DNA from: JAADHU01 sp964446495
GTDB lineage: Bacteria > Pseudomonadota > Gammaproteobacteria > Steroidobacterales > Woeseiaceae
Direction: 5' to 3'
Assembly: GCA_964446495.1 (NCBI GenBank)
Contig: CAYUOY010000005.1
Location: forward strand, 1-64,000
Length of the DNA: 64,000 nucleotides
In this document: piece by piece, positions 26,775-34,772 of the stretch
Layout: every line of letters starts with the position of its first letter
Position numbering within the stretch: position 1 is the stretch's first letter
Translations under genes and position numbers: made by a program
Notes under the pieces: model-generated
Database searches by the model: none
What the model was told of the DNA's origin: nothing
The model's input: only the letters and a program-made list of their open reading frames with translations

Positions 26775-27739
26775 TCGGATTCGAGCAGGTGTATGCTAAA
26801 AAGACGATCATCGTCCACCCAGTCGGTCGTGCTGCGCCAACCGGCACTGCGGGCGAGCTGACGGAATCCATCAACCGTATACTTGTGGGAATTTTCGGTA
26901 TGAATGGTTTCTCCCGCGCGAAAAGCGACCTTATGCGTGCCATCGATCGAGACTCGCTGATCTGTGAGGCTTACCAGATGCATTTCAACGCGCGAACGGC
27001 GGCGATCAAAAAACGCCTGGTGTGCGAAATTTCTCAAATCGAAATCGGCTCCGAGTTCTTCGTTAATTCGGACCAGAACATTCTTGTTGAATCGCCCGGT
27101 GACACCGGCGGAATCGTCATAGGCACGCTCAAGTTTGTCGACCGCTTTGGCGAGATCAACACCAATCAGCATTTTCGAATTTGCGCCAAGCAACTTGCGT
27201 GCACTTTGCAGAAAGCTGACCGCCTCCGTTGGCAGAAAATTGCCAATAGTAGATCCCGGGAAATAGCCCAGGCGGTGGTCGGGCGTTCCGGAGGGCAGCT
27301 GTAGTTGCGCGGTGAAGTCTGCTACCAGCGTGCTAACTGTTATGTGAGGATAAGAGGATTCGACCACTCTCGCCGTCGAGGCCAGCAACTCTTCCGAGAC
27401 GTCGATCGGTATATAGCGAACCACACCAGGAAGCGTCGATAACAGGATGTCACTGCGTTCGCCAGAACCGCTGCCAAACTCGACGATGGCGCGTGCAGCG
27501 CCGCAATGTTCGCCGATCTGTCGGGCGATTGCCCGCATTAAGCTGGTTTCGGTACGGGTGATGTAGTACTCCGGCAGCGCCGTGATTTGCGCGAAAAGTT
27601 CGCTGCCCGTCGCATCGTAAAAGTATTTCGGATTCAGTGTCTTGCGCTCGGCATTCAGCCCGGTGAGCACGTCATCCAGAAACTGCTCCCGCTCCGATTG
27701 GAGGTATACCGGCTGCTGCATCAGGGTGCTACTCTTCAT
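26771..27739 (-). CDS. egtD: L-histidine N-alpha-methyltransferase EgtD
   Basis: 322 residues matching the Methyltransf_33/EgtD family in length. The SAM-binding motif is seen in AIVEFGSGSGERSDILL, followed by YIPIDVSEELL. The N-terminal KYFYDATGSELFAQI is a signature of EgtD, as is YFPGSTIGNFLPTEA. It trimethylates histidine to hercynine, the first step of ergothioneine synthesis, in the cytoplasm. Its first codons overlap the end of the DUF427 gene by 11 bases and it overlaps egtB downstream by 4 bases, so this is one operon of three genes. Promoter is expected upstream of 28124. Confidence 0.9.
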   Translation of the reverse strand: MKSSTLMQQPVYLQSEREQFLDDVLTGLNAERKTLNPKYFYDATGSELFAQITALPEYYITRTETSLMRAIARQIGEHCGAARAIVEFGSGSGERSDILLSTLPGVVRYIPIDVSEELLASTARVVESSYPHITVSTLVADFTAQLQLPSGTPDHRLGYFPGSTIGNFLPTEAVSFLQSARKLLGANSKMLIGVDLAKAVDKLERAYDDSAGVTGRFNKNVLVRINEELGADFDLRNFAHQAFFDRRRSRVEMHLVSLTDQRVSIDGTHKVAFRAGETIHTENSHKYTVDGFRQLARSAGWRSTTDWVDDDRLFSIHLLESD

Positions 27740-28124
27740 TGATATCCACCGACTTTACCTCCACTCGATCCGCATAGAACGCGATGTATCCTGCTATGGA
27801 TTCAACCTCCTCATAAACGGCCGGGTAAACCCACGCGATATCTTTCTTTTTGCCGTCAATCTCCGTCGCGAAGTAGTCGGCTTGCCCTTTGAACGGGCAG
27901 GTTGTCCTGGAATCGCTTTGCAGCATTGTCTCGCTGCGCACATCCTGCGGCCGAAAGTAAATGACAGGTTCGTAGCCGTTCTCAATGAGCAACAGCGCTC
28001 TGTTGCTTTGTGCGACGGTGCTACCGTCCAGCGATACGCGCCAGCATTTGTCACTGGTTTGAATGTTCACCTTGTGTTCCGGGTAACGGGCGGCACCCGG
28101 TGAGGGCCCTAACGATGTGCTCAT
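27729..28124 (-). CDS. DUF427-family protein, first gene of the ergothioneine operon
   Basis: 131 residues. YFRPQDVRSETMLQSDSRTTCPFKGQADYF followed by the C-terminal AWVYPAVYEEVESIAGYIAFYADRVEV is the DUF427 pattern. The family folds as a small beta-rich cytoplasmic domain of unproven biochemical role. It overlaps egtD, so its expression is tied to ergothioneine synthesis. The link with egtBD recurs in other bacteria to my recollection, but no mechanism is established and none is claimed here. Start at ATG 28124; a downstream ATG is not better supported. Confidence 0.8.
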   Translation of the reverse strand: MSTSLGPSPGAARYPEHKVNIQTSDKCWRVSLDGSTVAQSNRALLLIENGYEPVIYFRPQDVRSETMLQSDSRTTCPFKGQADYFATEIDGKKKDIAWVYPAVYEEVESIAGYIAFYADRVEVKSVDINEE

Positions 28125-28285
28125 GAAAATCGACGCTCTGTCCTGACAGACAGTGACACTAATCTGAATGAGCCCTGTTTTGCTACAGGCGAAAAAAACA
28201 CAGGGTGGTGCAAATTTCGACCAGAGCAGTCAGCCTGTCCAGGGTGGGTGTGATCAAGCTGGACCACCAATCGAATACAGGCAGG

Positions 28286-29188
28286 TCACATAGGCCCAAT
28301 GGGCGCGTCGCCAACGATTCGGCTTCTCTTACTCTCTATCGCTTCGGCGGCAAATGCGCGAAACGCCCGCATGCGCGCCGCGTCGCGGAGATCCGGATGG
28401 GTCAGGAGCCAGAGATCGTAGCTAAGGTAAGGTTCGCAGTTCGGAATTCGCTGCAATCCTTGCACGCGGTCGCCGAAAAAGCACGGTAGCACGGTCAAAC
28501 CCAGACCGCAGCGCGCCGCTTCCGCCTGCAGCAATACATCGTTCAGTCGTCCGTAAATCGGGAGGTTCGGGAACGGTGATGCCTTCACCCATGCCGGAAA
28601 CCGCTCGAAATCGTTCCAACCTATCCACCGTGCTGAGCTATTCGAACGGCCGGGATCGTGTTCTGCGAGGTAAGCATCGCTGGCATAGAAGCAATTCTTG
28701 ATGGTGAGCAGTTTCCGGCCAATCAGCTCTTCGGGAGGGCTTGCATTACGTCCCATGATACGAAGTGCGACGTCAGCCTCGCGCCGGCTGAGGTTAAGAG
28801 GATCGTAGGAAACAATGATGTCAAGATCGATATCCGGATAAAGGCGGGTGAACTCGACCAGGTCGTCCATCATCAGGTACATCGCGATGATGTTGGAGGT
28901 CGTAAACCGAATCTCTCCGCTGAGTTGTGCATCGCGACCCTGCAACTGGCGCTCTGCAGTTAGTAACGCATCCTCCGCCCGGATCGCAGACTTCAGCATC
29001 AATTCACCAGCGCCCGTCAAGCGGTAACCACGCACATCGCGATCGAATAGTCGTACGTCCAGGTCCGACTCGAGCTGATCCACACGGCGGGTCACCGTCG
29101 AATGGCTGATGCCTTGCTCTGCCGCCGTCGCCCTGGCAGAGCCGCTACGTGCCAGGGCCAGGAACAGTCTGGTGTCGTCCCAATTCAT
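28286..29188 (-). CDS. LysR-family transcriptional regulator
   Basis: The start was moved to ATG 29188 because the LysR helix-turn-helix normally begins within a few residues of the N-terminus: MNWDDTRLFLALARSGSARAT followed by AEQGISHSTVTRRVDQLESDLDVRLFDRD. The frame is open upstream to 29338. The 300-residue length is typical. The remainder is the substrate-binding effector domain (GEIRFTTSNIIAM, LDIIVSYDPLNLSRREADVALRIMG, GLGLTVLPCFFGD). It sits between the ergothioneine operon on the left and a PhyH gene transcribed away on the right. The divergent PhyH gene is the most probable target. Inducer unknown. Confidence 0.85.
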   Translation of the reverse strand: MNWDDTRLFLALARSGSARATAAEQGISHSTVTRRVDQLESDLDVRLFDRDVRGYRLTGAGELMLKSAIRAEDALLTAERQLQGRDAQLSGEIRFTTSNIIAMYLMMDDLVEFTRLYPDIDLDIIVSYDPLNLSRREADVALRIMGRNASPPEELIGRKLLTIKNCFYASDAYLAEHDPGRSNSSARWIGWNDFERFPAWVKASPFPNLPIYGRLNDVLLQAEAARCGLGLTVLPCFFGDRVQGLQRIPNCEPYLSYDLWLLTHPDLRDAARMRAFRAFAAEAIESKRSRIVGDAPIGPM

Positions 29189-29444
29189 GGTCGATTCTCG
29201 CACCGCTACGTGAGAATTATGTATCTGGTGGAGCGCCAATTGTCCACTTATACAACGCGTCAAGTCAACATTTCGTCGGTCAGGCTGGCGGCTGGTGAAA
29301 CGGCTGATGCTTGTTACCGGTTTGTGTCGTTTCTTCAAGAACCGATGGGTCGAATCACATTTGGCGTCAGGGTGGGCTGGGCCCCACCAGGCACCTTCGG
29401 ATCAGTTAGTAAAGTAGACTGTCTCCGTAGTTGGGGAGAATGTT

Positions 29445-30257
29445 ATGGCGTACCAGGTTAGTCAGGAAGAGATTGATGGCTTCGAAAATGACGGGGCGGT
29501 CGCTTTGCGAGGCCTTGTCAGTCAGGCGGGTTTGCGGCGACTTGCGGGTGCTATCGAAGCAGATATTCGAAATCCCGGACCATTCTTTCACGGTTACGAA
29601 TCCGCTGAGGGTCGATTTCACGGCAACCTTCGGCTGTGGGAAAGCAATGATATTTTTCGTGAGTTTTGTCTGAAGTCTGAATTTCCCCGAATCGCCCAGA
29701 CGTTTCTCGGCTCACAGAAAGTCAATCTTCTTTACGATCAGTTGTTCGTTAAGGAAAGCAGCATGAGTCAACGTACGCGTTGGCATAACGATCAACCTTA
29801 TTGGCCTGTTCGAGGCTGGCAGGTGTTATCAATCTGGATCGCGCTGGATCGGACGACCGCCGAGAACGGTCGTGTTGAATTCATTCGCGGCTCGCATCGC
29901 TGGGATCGCTGGTTCCAGCCGGAAGTCTTTGGCAAGACGGCTGCCATTCACCGTTATGAGCGCAACCCGGAATTTGAGGATATACCCGATATCGAAGCGG
30001 ATCGGGACAGCTACGACATCGTCTCCTGGGATCTGGAGCCCGGTGATGCCTATGTTTTCCATGCGATGACGGTTCACGGTGCTGGTGGAAATGCCTCCAG
30101 CACTCGCAGAAGACGTGGCTACACGGTGCGCTATACGGGTGACGACGTCGTTTATGATATTCGAAAAGGACTAAGCAAGCCCTTGTTGTGCGACACGCTC
30201 AAATCGGGTGACCCACTCGATAGCGATCGCTTCCCGGTCGTTGTGAAAGCGTCGTGA
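29445..30257 (+). CDS. Phytanoyl-CoA dioxygenase (PhyH)-family 2-oxoglutarate oxygenase
   Basis: 270 residues. Iron ligands are suggested by RTRWHNDQPYWPV (HxD) and by the distal histidine in YVFHAMTVHGAGGN; the arginine that binds 2-oxoglutarate is in the TRRRRGYTVRY segment. The N-terminus IDGFENDGAVALRGLVS is usual for the PhyH fold. The family hydroxylates small molecules or lipids with Fe(II), oxygen and 2-oxoglutarate in the cytoplasm. A GGGGAGAA sequence lies 6 to 13 bases upstream. The gene is divergent from the LysR gene and 80 bases before a serine hydrolase; their joint role is unclear. Substrate not assignable by eye. Confidence 0.82.
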   Translation: MAYQVSQEEIDGFENDGAVALRGLVSQAGLRRLAGAIEADIRNPGPFFHGYESAEGRFHGNLRLWESNDIFREFCLKSEFPRIAQTFLGSQKVNLLYDQLFVKESSMSQRTRWHNDQPYWPVRGWQVLSIWIALDRTTAENGRVEFIRGSHRWDRWFQPEVFGKTAAIHRYERNPEFEDIPDIEADRDSYDIVSWDLEPGDAYVFHAMTVHGAGGNASSTRRRRGYTVRYTGDDVVYDIRKGLSKPLLCDTLKSGDPLDSDRFPVVVKAS

Positions 30258-30337
30258 GCGGTGACGGTACCCCTGTCGCTTACCATTTCGCGTACGCGTT
30301 GTGGCCTCTATTGAAGATGAATAACGAAAGGTAAGGT

Positions 30338-31942
30338 ATGAACCGGCTATCTGTTTTCCGTTCTGCCGCGGCGTCCTGGCGCAGGCACTTGGTCCTGACC
30401 GTGTTGCTGGTTCTACCGGTTCTCGCCGCCGCCGCCGGAGGAATGAGCGACAAGGAAATTGCAATTCTTGCGCAACGGGCGATGGAACAATTCGACGTTC
30501 CCGGAATGGCCATCGGTATCGTCCGAAACGGCGAAAAACTGTATGCAGAGGGACACGGTATACGGGAGGTCGGGCATTCGGGCCGGGTCGATGCCGATAC
30601 GCTGTTCAAAATTGCATCGAACACCAAGGCGTTTACCACGGCGGCGCTGGCGATCCTGGTTGACGAAGGAGAAATATCCTGGGACAGCCCGGTTATCGAC
30701 TTCATACCGGAGTTTCGGCTAAGCGATCCGTGGGTGACCGTTCAGTTCACCACAACAGATTTGCTGACACACCGTAGCGGATTGCCACGTTATGTCGGCG
30801 ATCTCATGCTATGGCCCGAGCCCAACGATTTCGTCGCCGCAGACATCATCGCTGCGCTGAAACATTTCAAGTTGGTCAGCGGATTTCGCACGGAATATGC
30901 CTATGACAATCTGCTTTACATCGTCGCTGGCGAGATCATTCCCCGAGTCACCGGTCGGAGCTGGGGCCAATTTGTTGATCAACGAATTATGCAACCACTG
31001 GGTATGAAACGTTGCTTCGCAGGGAATATACCCGAGCAGCAATTGAAAAATATCGCCGCGCCCCATGGTTTAGTCGAAGGGCGACTTCAGGTTATCGAAC
31101 GTAGCCGAATTGCACGAAAACCACCAACATCCGCGGCGGCGGGCGGCATCGTTTGCGGATTGTCCGACATGCTTGTTTGGGCGCAAACGCAGCTCAACAA
31201 GGGAACATCGTCGGCGGGCTTCGAATTGTTCAGCGTCGACCGCAACCGCGAGCTGTGGCGTCCGGAAACCTGGCGCGAGGTTAGCGATCGCGATGCGCGG
31301 TTGCACGGCACGCACTTTAGCGCTTACGGACTGGGGTGGCGTCTTCGTGACGTGCACGGCTACAAAGAAGTGTCACATACCGGGTCGCTGGCCGGTATGC
31401 ATTCCTACGTCGTACTGGTGCCAGAACTCGATCTAGGCGTAGTCGTGCTAAGCAATGGCTCGAATTCCGCTGCACGTTCGACCGTCATGACAGCCATCGT
31501 GCACTCTTTTATGCCGGTTGAGCCACGAGACTGGATCGAAACGTATGTAGAGTTCGCGCGATTGGATCGGGCAGAAAAACAGGCCGAGGCTGATGACAAA
31601 AAGACGCCTTTAACCTCTGGCGAATCAACATCGGTGCCAGACGCCATTCGATATACCGGTCTTTACCGGGATTCGTGGTTCGGTGAAGTGCACATTACGG
31701 AAGAAAACGGCCGCATGAAACTCGCCGCGGCCAAGTCAGCAAAATTGAGCGGGCCGATGCAGTATCTTGGTGATGACACCTTCATTGTTCGCTGGAGCGA
31801 CAGAACCGTCGAGGTAGATGCCGTGGTTCGCTTCGAAGTCGGCGAGAGCGGTAATTCGACTTCAATGCTTATGAACAGGGAATTTGAGGACATGGAACGC
31901 AGCCTCGACTTTCAGGATCTGCATTTCGTCAAGGTAGATTAG
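30338..31942 (+). CDS. Secreted beta-lactamase-family serine hydrolase with DUF3471-like C-terminus
   Basis: 534 residues with a Sec signal peptide (LVLTVLLVLPVLAAAAG). The catalytic SxxK motif is S94-N-T-K97 in LFKIASNTKAFT, and the tyrosine motif is YDN in TEYAYDNLLY at about residue 190. HTGSLAGMHSYVV supplies the third (H/K-T-G) motif. The beta-lactamase domain runs to about residue 400; residues about 430 to 534 fit the small beta-barrel DUF3471 domain seen in class C beta-lactamase-like esterases and DD-peptidases. It should act in the periplasm or outside the cell on a peptide or ester. It may be co-transcribed with the PhyH gene. Substrate unresolved. Confidence 0.85.
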   Translation: MNRLSVFRSAAASWRRHLVLTVLLVLPVLAAAAGGMSDKEIAILAQRAMEQFDVPGMAIGIVRNGEKLYAEGHGIREVGHSGRVDADTLFKIASNTKAFTTAALAILVDEGEISWDSPVIDFIPEFRLSDPWVTVQFTTTDLLTHRSGLPRYVGDLMLWPEPNDFVAADIIAALKHFKLVSGFRTEYAYDNLLYIVAGEIIPRVTGRSWGQFVDQRIMQPLGMKRCFAGNIPEQQLKNIAAPHGLVEGRLQVIERSRIARKPPTSAAAGGIVCGLSDMLVWAQTQLNKGTSSAGFELFSVDRNRELWRPETWREVSDRDARLHGTHFSAYGLGWRLRDVHGYKEVSHTGSLAGMHSYVVLVPELDLGVVVLSNGSNSAARSTVMTAIVHSFMPVEPRDWIETYVEFARLDRAEKQAEADDKKTPLTSGESTSVPDAIRYTGLYRDSWFGEVHITEENGRMKLAAAKSAKLSGPMQYLGDDTFIVRWSDRTVEVDAVVRFEVGESGNSTSMLMNREFEDMERSLDFQDLHFVKVD

Positions 31943-31981
31943 TCCGCGTTGAAGCGGCACCTGATATTGCCGGTAGGGGCC

Positions 31982-32530
31982 TCAGATCAAGAGCAGTTTG
32001 CATAGGTAAACAGCGCTGATTGCGCCTACTGCATCGGCGATAAGACCGGCCGGTATGGCATGACGGCTGCGCACGACGCCAACGGATCCGAAATAGACTG
32101 CGAGCACATAAAAAGTCGTCTCCGACGAACCAAACATGGTCGCGCCGATCTTTGCGGGCAGCGAATCCACGCCGTATTCGTTGATGAGATCGGTAAGAAG
32201 TCCCAGGGAGCCACTTCCGGACAGGGGTCGCATCAACGCCAATGGCAGGTTCTCTGGCGGAAACCCAATAAAGTTGAGCACCGGGGAAAGCAGGTCCAGC
32301 AACAAATCCAGTGCACCCGAAGCGCGGAACATGCCGACCGCGACCAGGATAGCGACCAGATAAGGAATGATCTTGACGGCAATGGTAACGCCATCTTTGG
32401 CACCGACCACGAACACCTCATAAACCTTGATCTTCTTCACCGCCAGTGCATAAAAGGGAATACCGACCAGCAATGCCGGGATGATGTATTTTGCGGCTTC
32501 GCTAAGACCCTGAGCGATAAACTCAATCAT
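31982..32530 (-). CDS. spmB: SpmB-like nucleoside-recognition (Gate) membrane protein
   Basis: 182 residues starting at ATG 32530, chosen because GAGG lies about 9 bases upstream; ATG 32539 is possible and the start overlaps the spmA end by 8 bases. Multiple hydrophobic helices with SPVLNFIGFPPENLPLALMRPLSGSGSLGLL and IGATMFGSSETTFYVLAVYFGSVG are typical of SpmB. In Bacillus, SpmA and SpmB are needed for spore core dehydration; non-spore-formers also carry fused or paired homologues of unknown function. The gate fold is found in transporters and membrane channels. Here it follows a set of murein-peptide enzymes, so export or import of a related small molecule is a reasonable hypothesis only. 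Confidence 0.85.
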   Translation of the reverse strand: MIEFIAQGLSEAAKYIIPALLVGIPFYALAVKKIKVYEVFVVGAKDGVTIAVKIIPYLVAILVAVGMFRASGALDLLLDLLSPVLNFIGFPPENLPLALMRPLSGSGSLGLLTDLINEYGVDSLPAKIGATMFGSSETTFYVLAVYFGSVGVVRSRHAIPAGLIADAVGAISAVYLCKLLLI

Positions 32531-33146
32531 GATAGTCATCCTCGGGCACGGTGTCCTCAATAGCCGTCGCGACGGAAAACCGCTTCCTCTTTTCCATTAG
32601 TTTGACCGCGATAATCGCCGCGGTCGTGGAAAACAGTGTTGCCAGAATCGTGGTGAGAAAGATGTCGCTGGCGGTTGCTCCCATTAACGCAACCACCGTC
32701 GCCGGTAATATGAGCTGGACGCTGGATGTGTTTATCGCCAGGAACATCACCATGGCGTTGGTGGCGGTTTCTTTGTGCGGGTTCAGTTCCTGAAGTTCCT
32801 CCATGGCCTTCAGTCCTAGCGGCGTCGCCGCGTTGCCCAGCCCCAGCATGTTGGCCGACATATTGAGGACAATGGATCCAATGGCGGGATGATCGGCGGG
32901 AACGTCGGGAAACAGTCGTATCGTGATTGGCCGCAGGCCCCTGGCAATCACTCTGATCAGGCCGGATGCCTCGGCGATCTTCATGATGCCGAGCCACAGT
33001 GCCATGATGCCAATCAGGCCGATGGCAATGTCGACTGATACTTTGGCCATATCGATAGCGGCTTCCGTGACCGCATCGATTTTGTCGTTGTAGATGCCGG
33101 CACCGAAGCCTATGGCCATCATGCCGAACCAGATGTAATTAAGCAT
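32523..33146 (-). CDS. spmA: SpmA-like nucleoside-recognition (Gate) membrane protein
   Basis: 207 residues. MLNYIWFGMMAIGFGAGIYN, GIMALWLGIMKIAEASGLI and NMLGLGNAATPLGLKAMEELQ are family signatures. It has roughly five to six hydrophobic helices in the inner membrane. The start is ATG 33146. It overlaps spmB by 8 bases and follows the LD-carboxypeptidase by about 25 bases, so translation is coupled and the three share an operon with the upstream murein genes. The partner of SpmA is SpmB, known from Bacillus; the transported substrate is unknown in any organism to my knowledge. Confidence 0.87.
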   Translation of the reverse strand: MLNYIWFGMMAIGFGAGIYNDKIDAVTEAAIDMAKVSVDIAIGLIGIMALWLGIMKIAEASGLIRVIARGLRPITIRLFPDVPADHPAIGSIVLNMSANMLGLGNAATPLGLKAMEELQELNPHKETATNAMVMFLAINTSSVQLILPATVVALMGATASDIFLTTILATLFSTTAAIIAVKLMEKRKRFSVATAIEDTVPEDDYHD

Positions 33147-33170
33147 TGGACTTCCCTGGTAGGGATTCCG

Positions 33171-34109
33171 TCATGCAACCGGCGCGTGCGGAATCAGGAT
33201 AAAAGGATCTTTTTCATCGGCATGAAGTTCGATTTCATGCGAGATGGGTAGCGTGGCCTGATAGTCACCGTGGCCGGAAGGGAAATTGCTGATGATCGGG
33301 AAGTCGAAACCACTGCAAACGTCGAGAACGATTTCGTCGACCGTTTTCCCGAACGGAACCTTCGAGTCGCCGATATCCACCATCTCGCCGATCACGAGAC
33401 CGCAAATATCATCCAGGCAACCGCTGTGCTTCAGATGTACCAGCATGCGGTCGATCGAATAAAGTTTTTCACCGATATCTTCCAGGAACAGAATGCTGCC
33501 AGCGGTATCAATCTGGCCAGAGGTGCCCATGCGATCGATGACGAGAACTAGATTGCCCCCCCAGGCCGGACCCCGGGCGGTCCCTGCCCGGAGCGTGCGC
33601 GCCTTGCAGGCCGCAACAGAGGAAATTTTTACATTCGACTGTCCGGATAAAACGTGCTGAAACGTCTCCAGGTTGTATGGCAGAGTCTGTTTGCCGTAGG
33701 TGGATAACATAGGTCCGTGGAAGGTTACGAGGCCGGATCGTTGCGCGATGGAGGACAGGATGCCGGTGACGTCGCTGTAGCCGACGAAAATCTTCGGATT
33801 TTGGCGAATAAGGTCGTAGTCGAGCATCGGCAGGACACGATTGACGCCGTAACCACCGCGTGCGCAAATTATGGCGTCGATCGACGGGTCCGCAAACATG
33901 GACATGATGTCTGCTGCCCGCTCCTCGGGTGAACCCGCATACTGGTCCTGGATCAGGCCAGTGCTTGCACCCAGGATCAGTTCGTATCCCAGTTTCTCGA
34001 ATTCACTGATAGCGCGTTGCCGCCGTTCCGCTTCCAGCCAGTACGCCGGATTGACAATGCCTATGCGGGATCCGGCTTTGAGGCGATTCGGTTTTATTCG
34101 TTCAATCAT
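33171..34109 (-). CDS. Muramoyl-tetrapeptide LD-carboxypeptidase (S66 family, LdcA-like)
   Basis: 312 residues from ATG 34109; MIERIKPNRLKAGSRIGIVNPA fits the usual family N-terminus better than the longer frame to 34133. S66 motifs are visible: ICARGGYGVNRVL, FVGYSDVTGIL with the nucleophile Ser, ILFLEDIGEKLYSIDRML and VIGEMVDIGD with the Glu/His dyad region. These cytoplasmic serine peptidases remove the terminal D-Ala from tetrapeptide during cell-wall recycling. The gene sits between the gate-protein pair and a glutamine amidotransferase in a murein block, which supports that role. The recycled chain probably arrives from the lipoprotein amidase and NlpC/P60 product encoded upstream. Confidence 0.88.
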   Translation of the reverse strand: MIERIKPNRLKAGSRIGIVNPAYWLEAERRQRAISEFEKLGYELILGASTGLIQDQYAGSPEERAADIMSMFADPSIDAIICARGGYGVNRVLPMLDYDLIRQNPKIFVGYSDVTGILSSIAQRSGLVTFHGPMLSTYGKQTLPYNLETFQHVLSGQSNVKISSVAACKARTLRAGTARGPAWGGNLVLVIDRMGTSGQIDTAGSILFLEDIGEKLYSIDRMLVHLKHSGCLDDICGLVIGEMVDIGDSKVPFGKTVDEIVLDVCSGFDFPIISNFPSGHGDYQATLPISHEIELHADEKDPFILIPHAPVA

Positions 34110-34184
34110 TTCCAAGTGCGACCTTTGTGACATCGAATGCGATGTGCCCCTGTTTCAATTTGTGACGCTCATAAACATCTTCTG

Positions 34185-34772
34185 CTAACCGCTGTAATTT
34201 TCTACGAGTGTCAGAAAATTCCGGATCAAATGTCGACCGCTGCGACCTGAGCTCTCCGGGTGAAACTGGACCCCGTAAAGAGGCAGCGTGCGGTGCATCA
34301 TGGCTTCGTTCGAACAGTGTGAAGAGCGCGCGAGCACAATGAAATGGTCAGGTAGTGACACGACCTCGGTGTGATCTTCCTTGAACGTATTCTCGGTAAG
34401 AAGACCGGAAAACAATGGCTCGGCTTGCAGAATTTCCAATTCACGCAAATCCCGATCCTCCTTTCCCATCGTGATCTCGGCTCCGTATAACAAGCCAATG
34501 ACCTGATGGCCGAAACAAATTCCGAGTACCGGAATTGCGTACGCGGCTAGCGATTCAAAGTGTTCGAGAAACGCTACGCCGGTATCCCGAATCAGCGCCG
34601 GGTTGCCACTGATGATTATTGCGGCGGGCAAGTCTGCGCTCAATGTCGCCAGATGTGGCGGTGTGATAACCGTTGCCACCACACCGAGTTGTTCCAGTAT
34701 CCGGACGATATCCGGCACTTTGCTGCTGCCGCAATCGACGATAGTAATCCTGGTATTTTCTGAAGCCTTCAT
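34185..34772 (-). CDS. Class I glutamine amidotransferase-like protein
   Basis: 195 residues. The catalytic triad is visible: Cys in VLGICFGHQVIGLLYG, His and Glu in LYGVQFHPESSG. The surrounding fold resembles GuaA/TrpG-type GATase1 domains, here free of any synthetase domain. It should release ammonia from glutamine for a partner or hydrolyse a gamma-glutamyl amide. It overlaps the NlpC/P60 gene by 4 bases (ATGA) and belongs to the same murein block. Known lone GATases in wall metabolism include GatD, partner of MurT, but the sequence was not recognised as GatD and no MurT-like gene is present. The acceptor is unknown. Confidence 0.78.
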   Translation of the reverse strand: MKASENTRITIVDCGSSKVPDIVRILEQLGVVATVITPPHLATLSADLPAAIIISGNPALIRDTGVAFLEHFESLAAYAIPVLGICFGHQVIGLLYGAEITMGKEDRDLRELEILQAEPLFSGLLTENTFKEDHTEVVSLPDHFIVLARSSHCSNEAMMHRTLPLYGVQFHPESSGRSGRHLIRNFLTLVENYSG

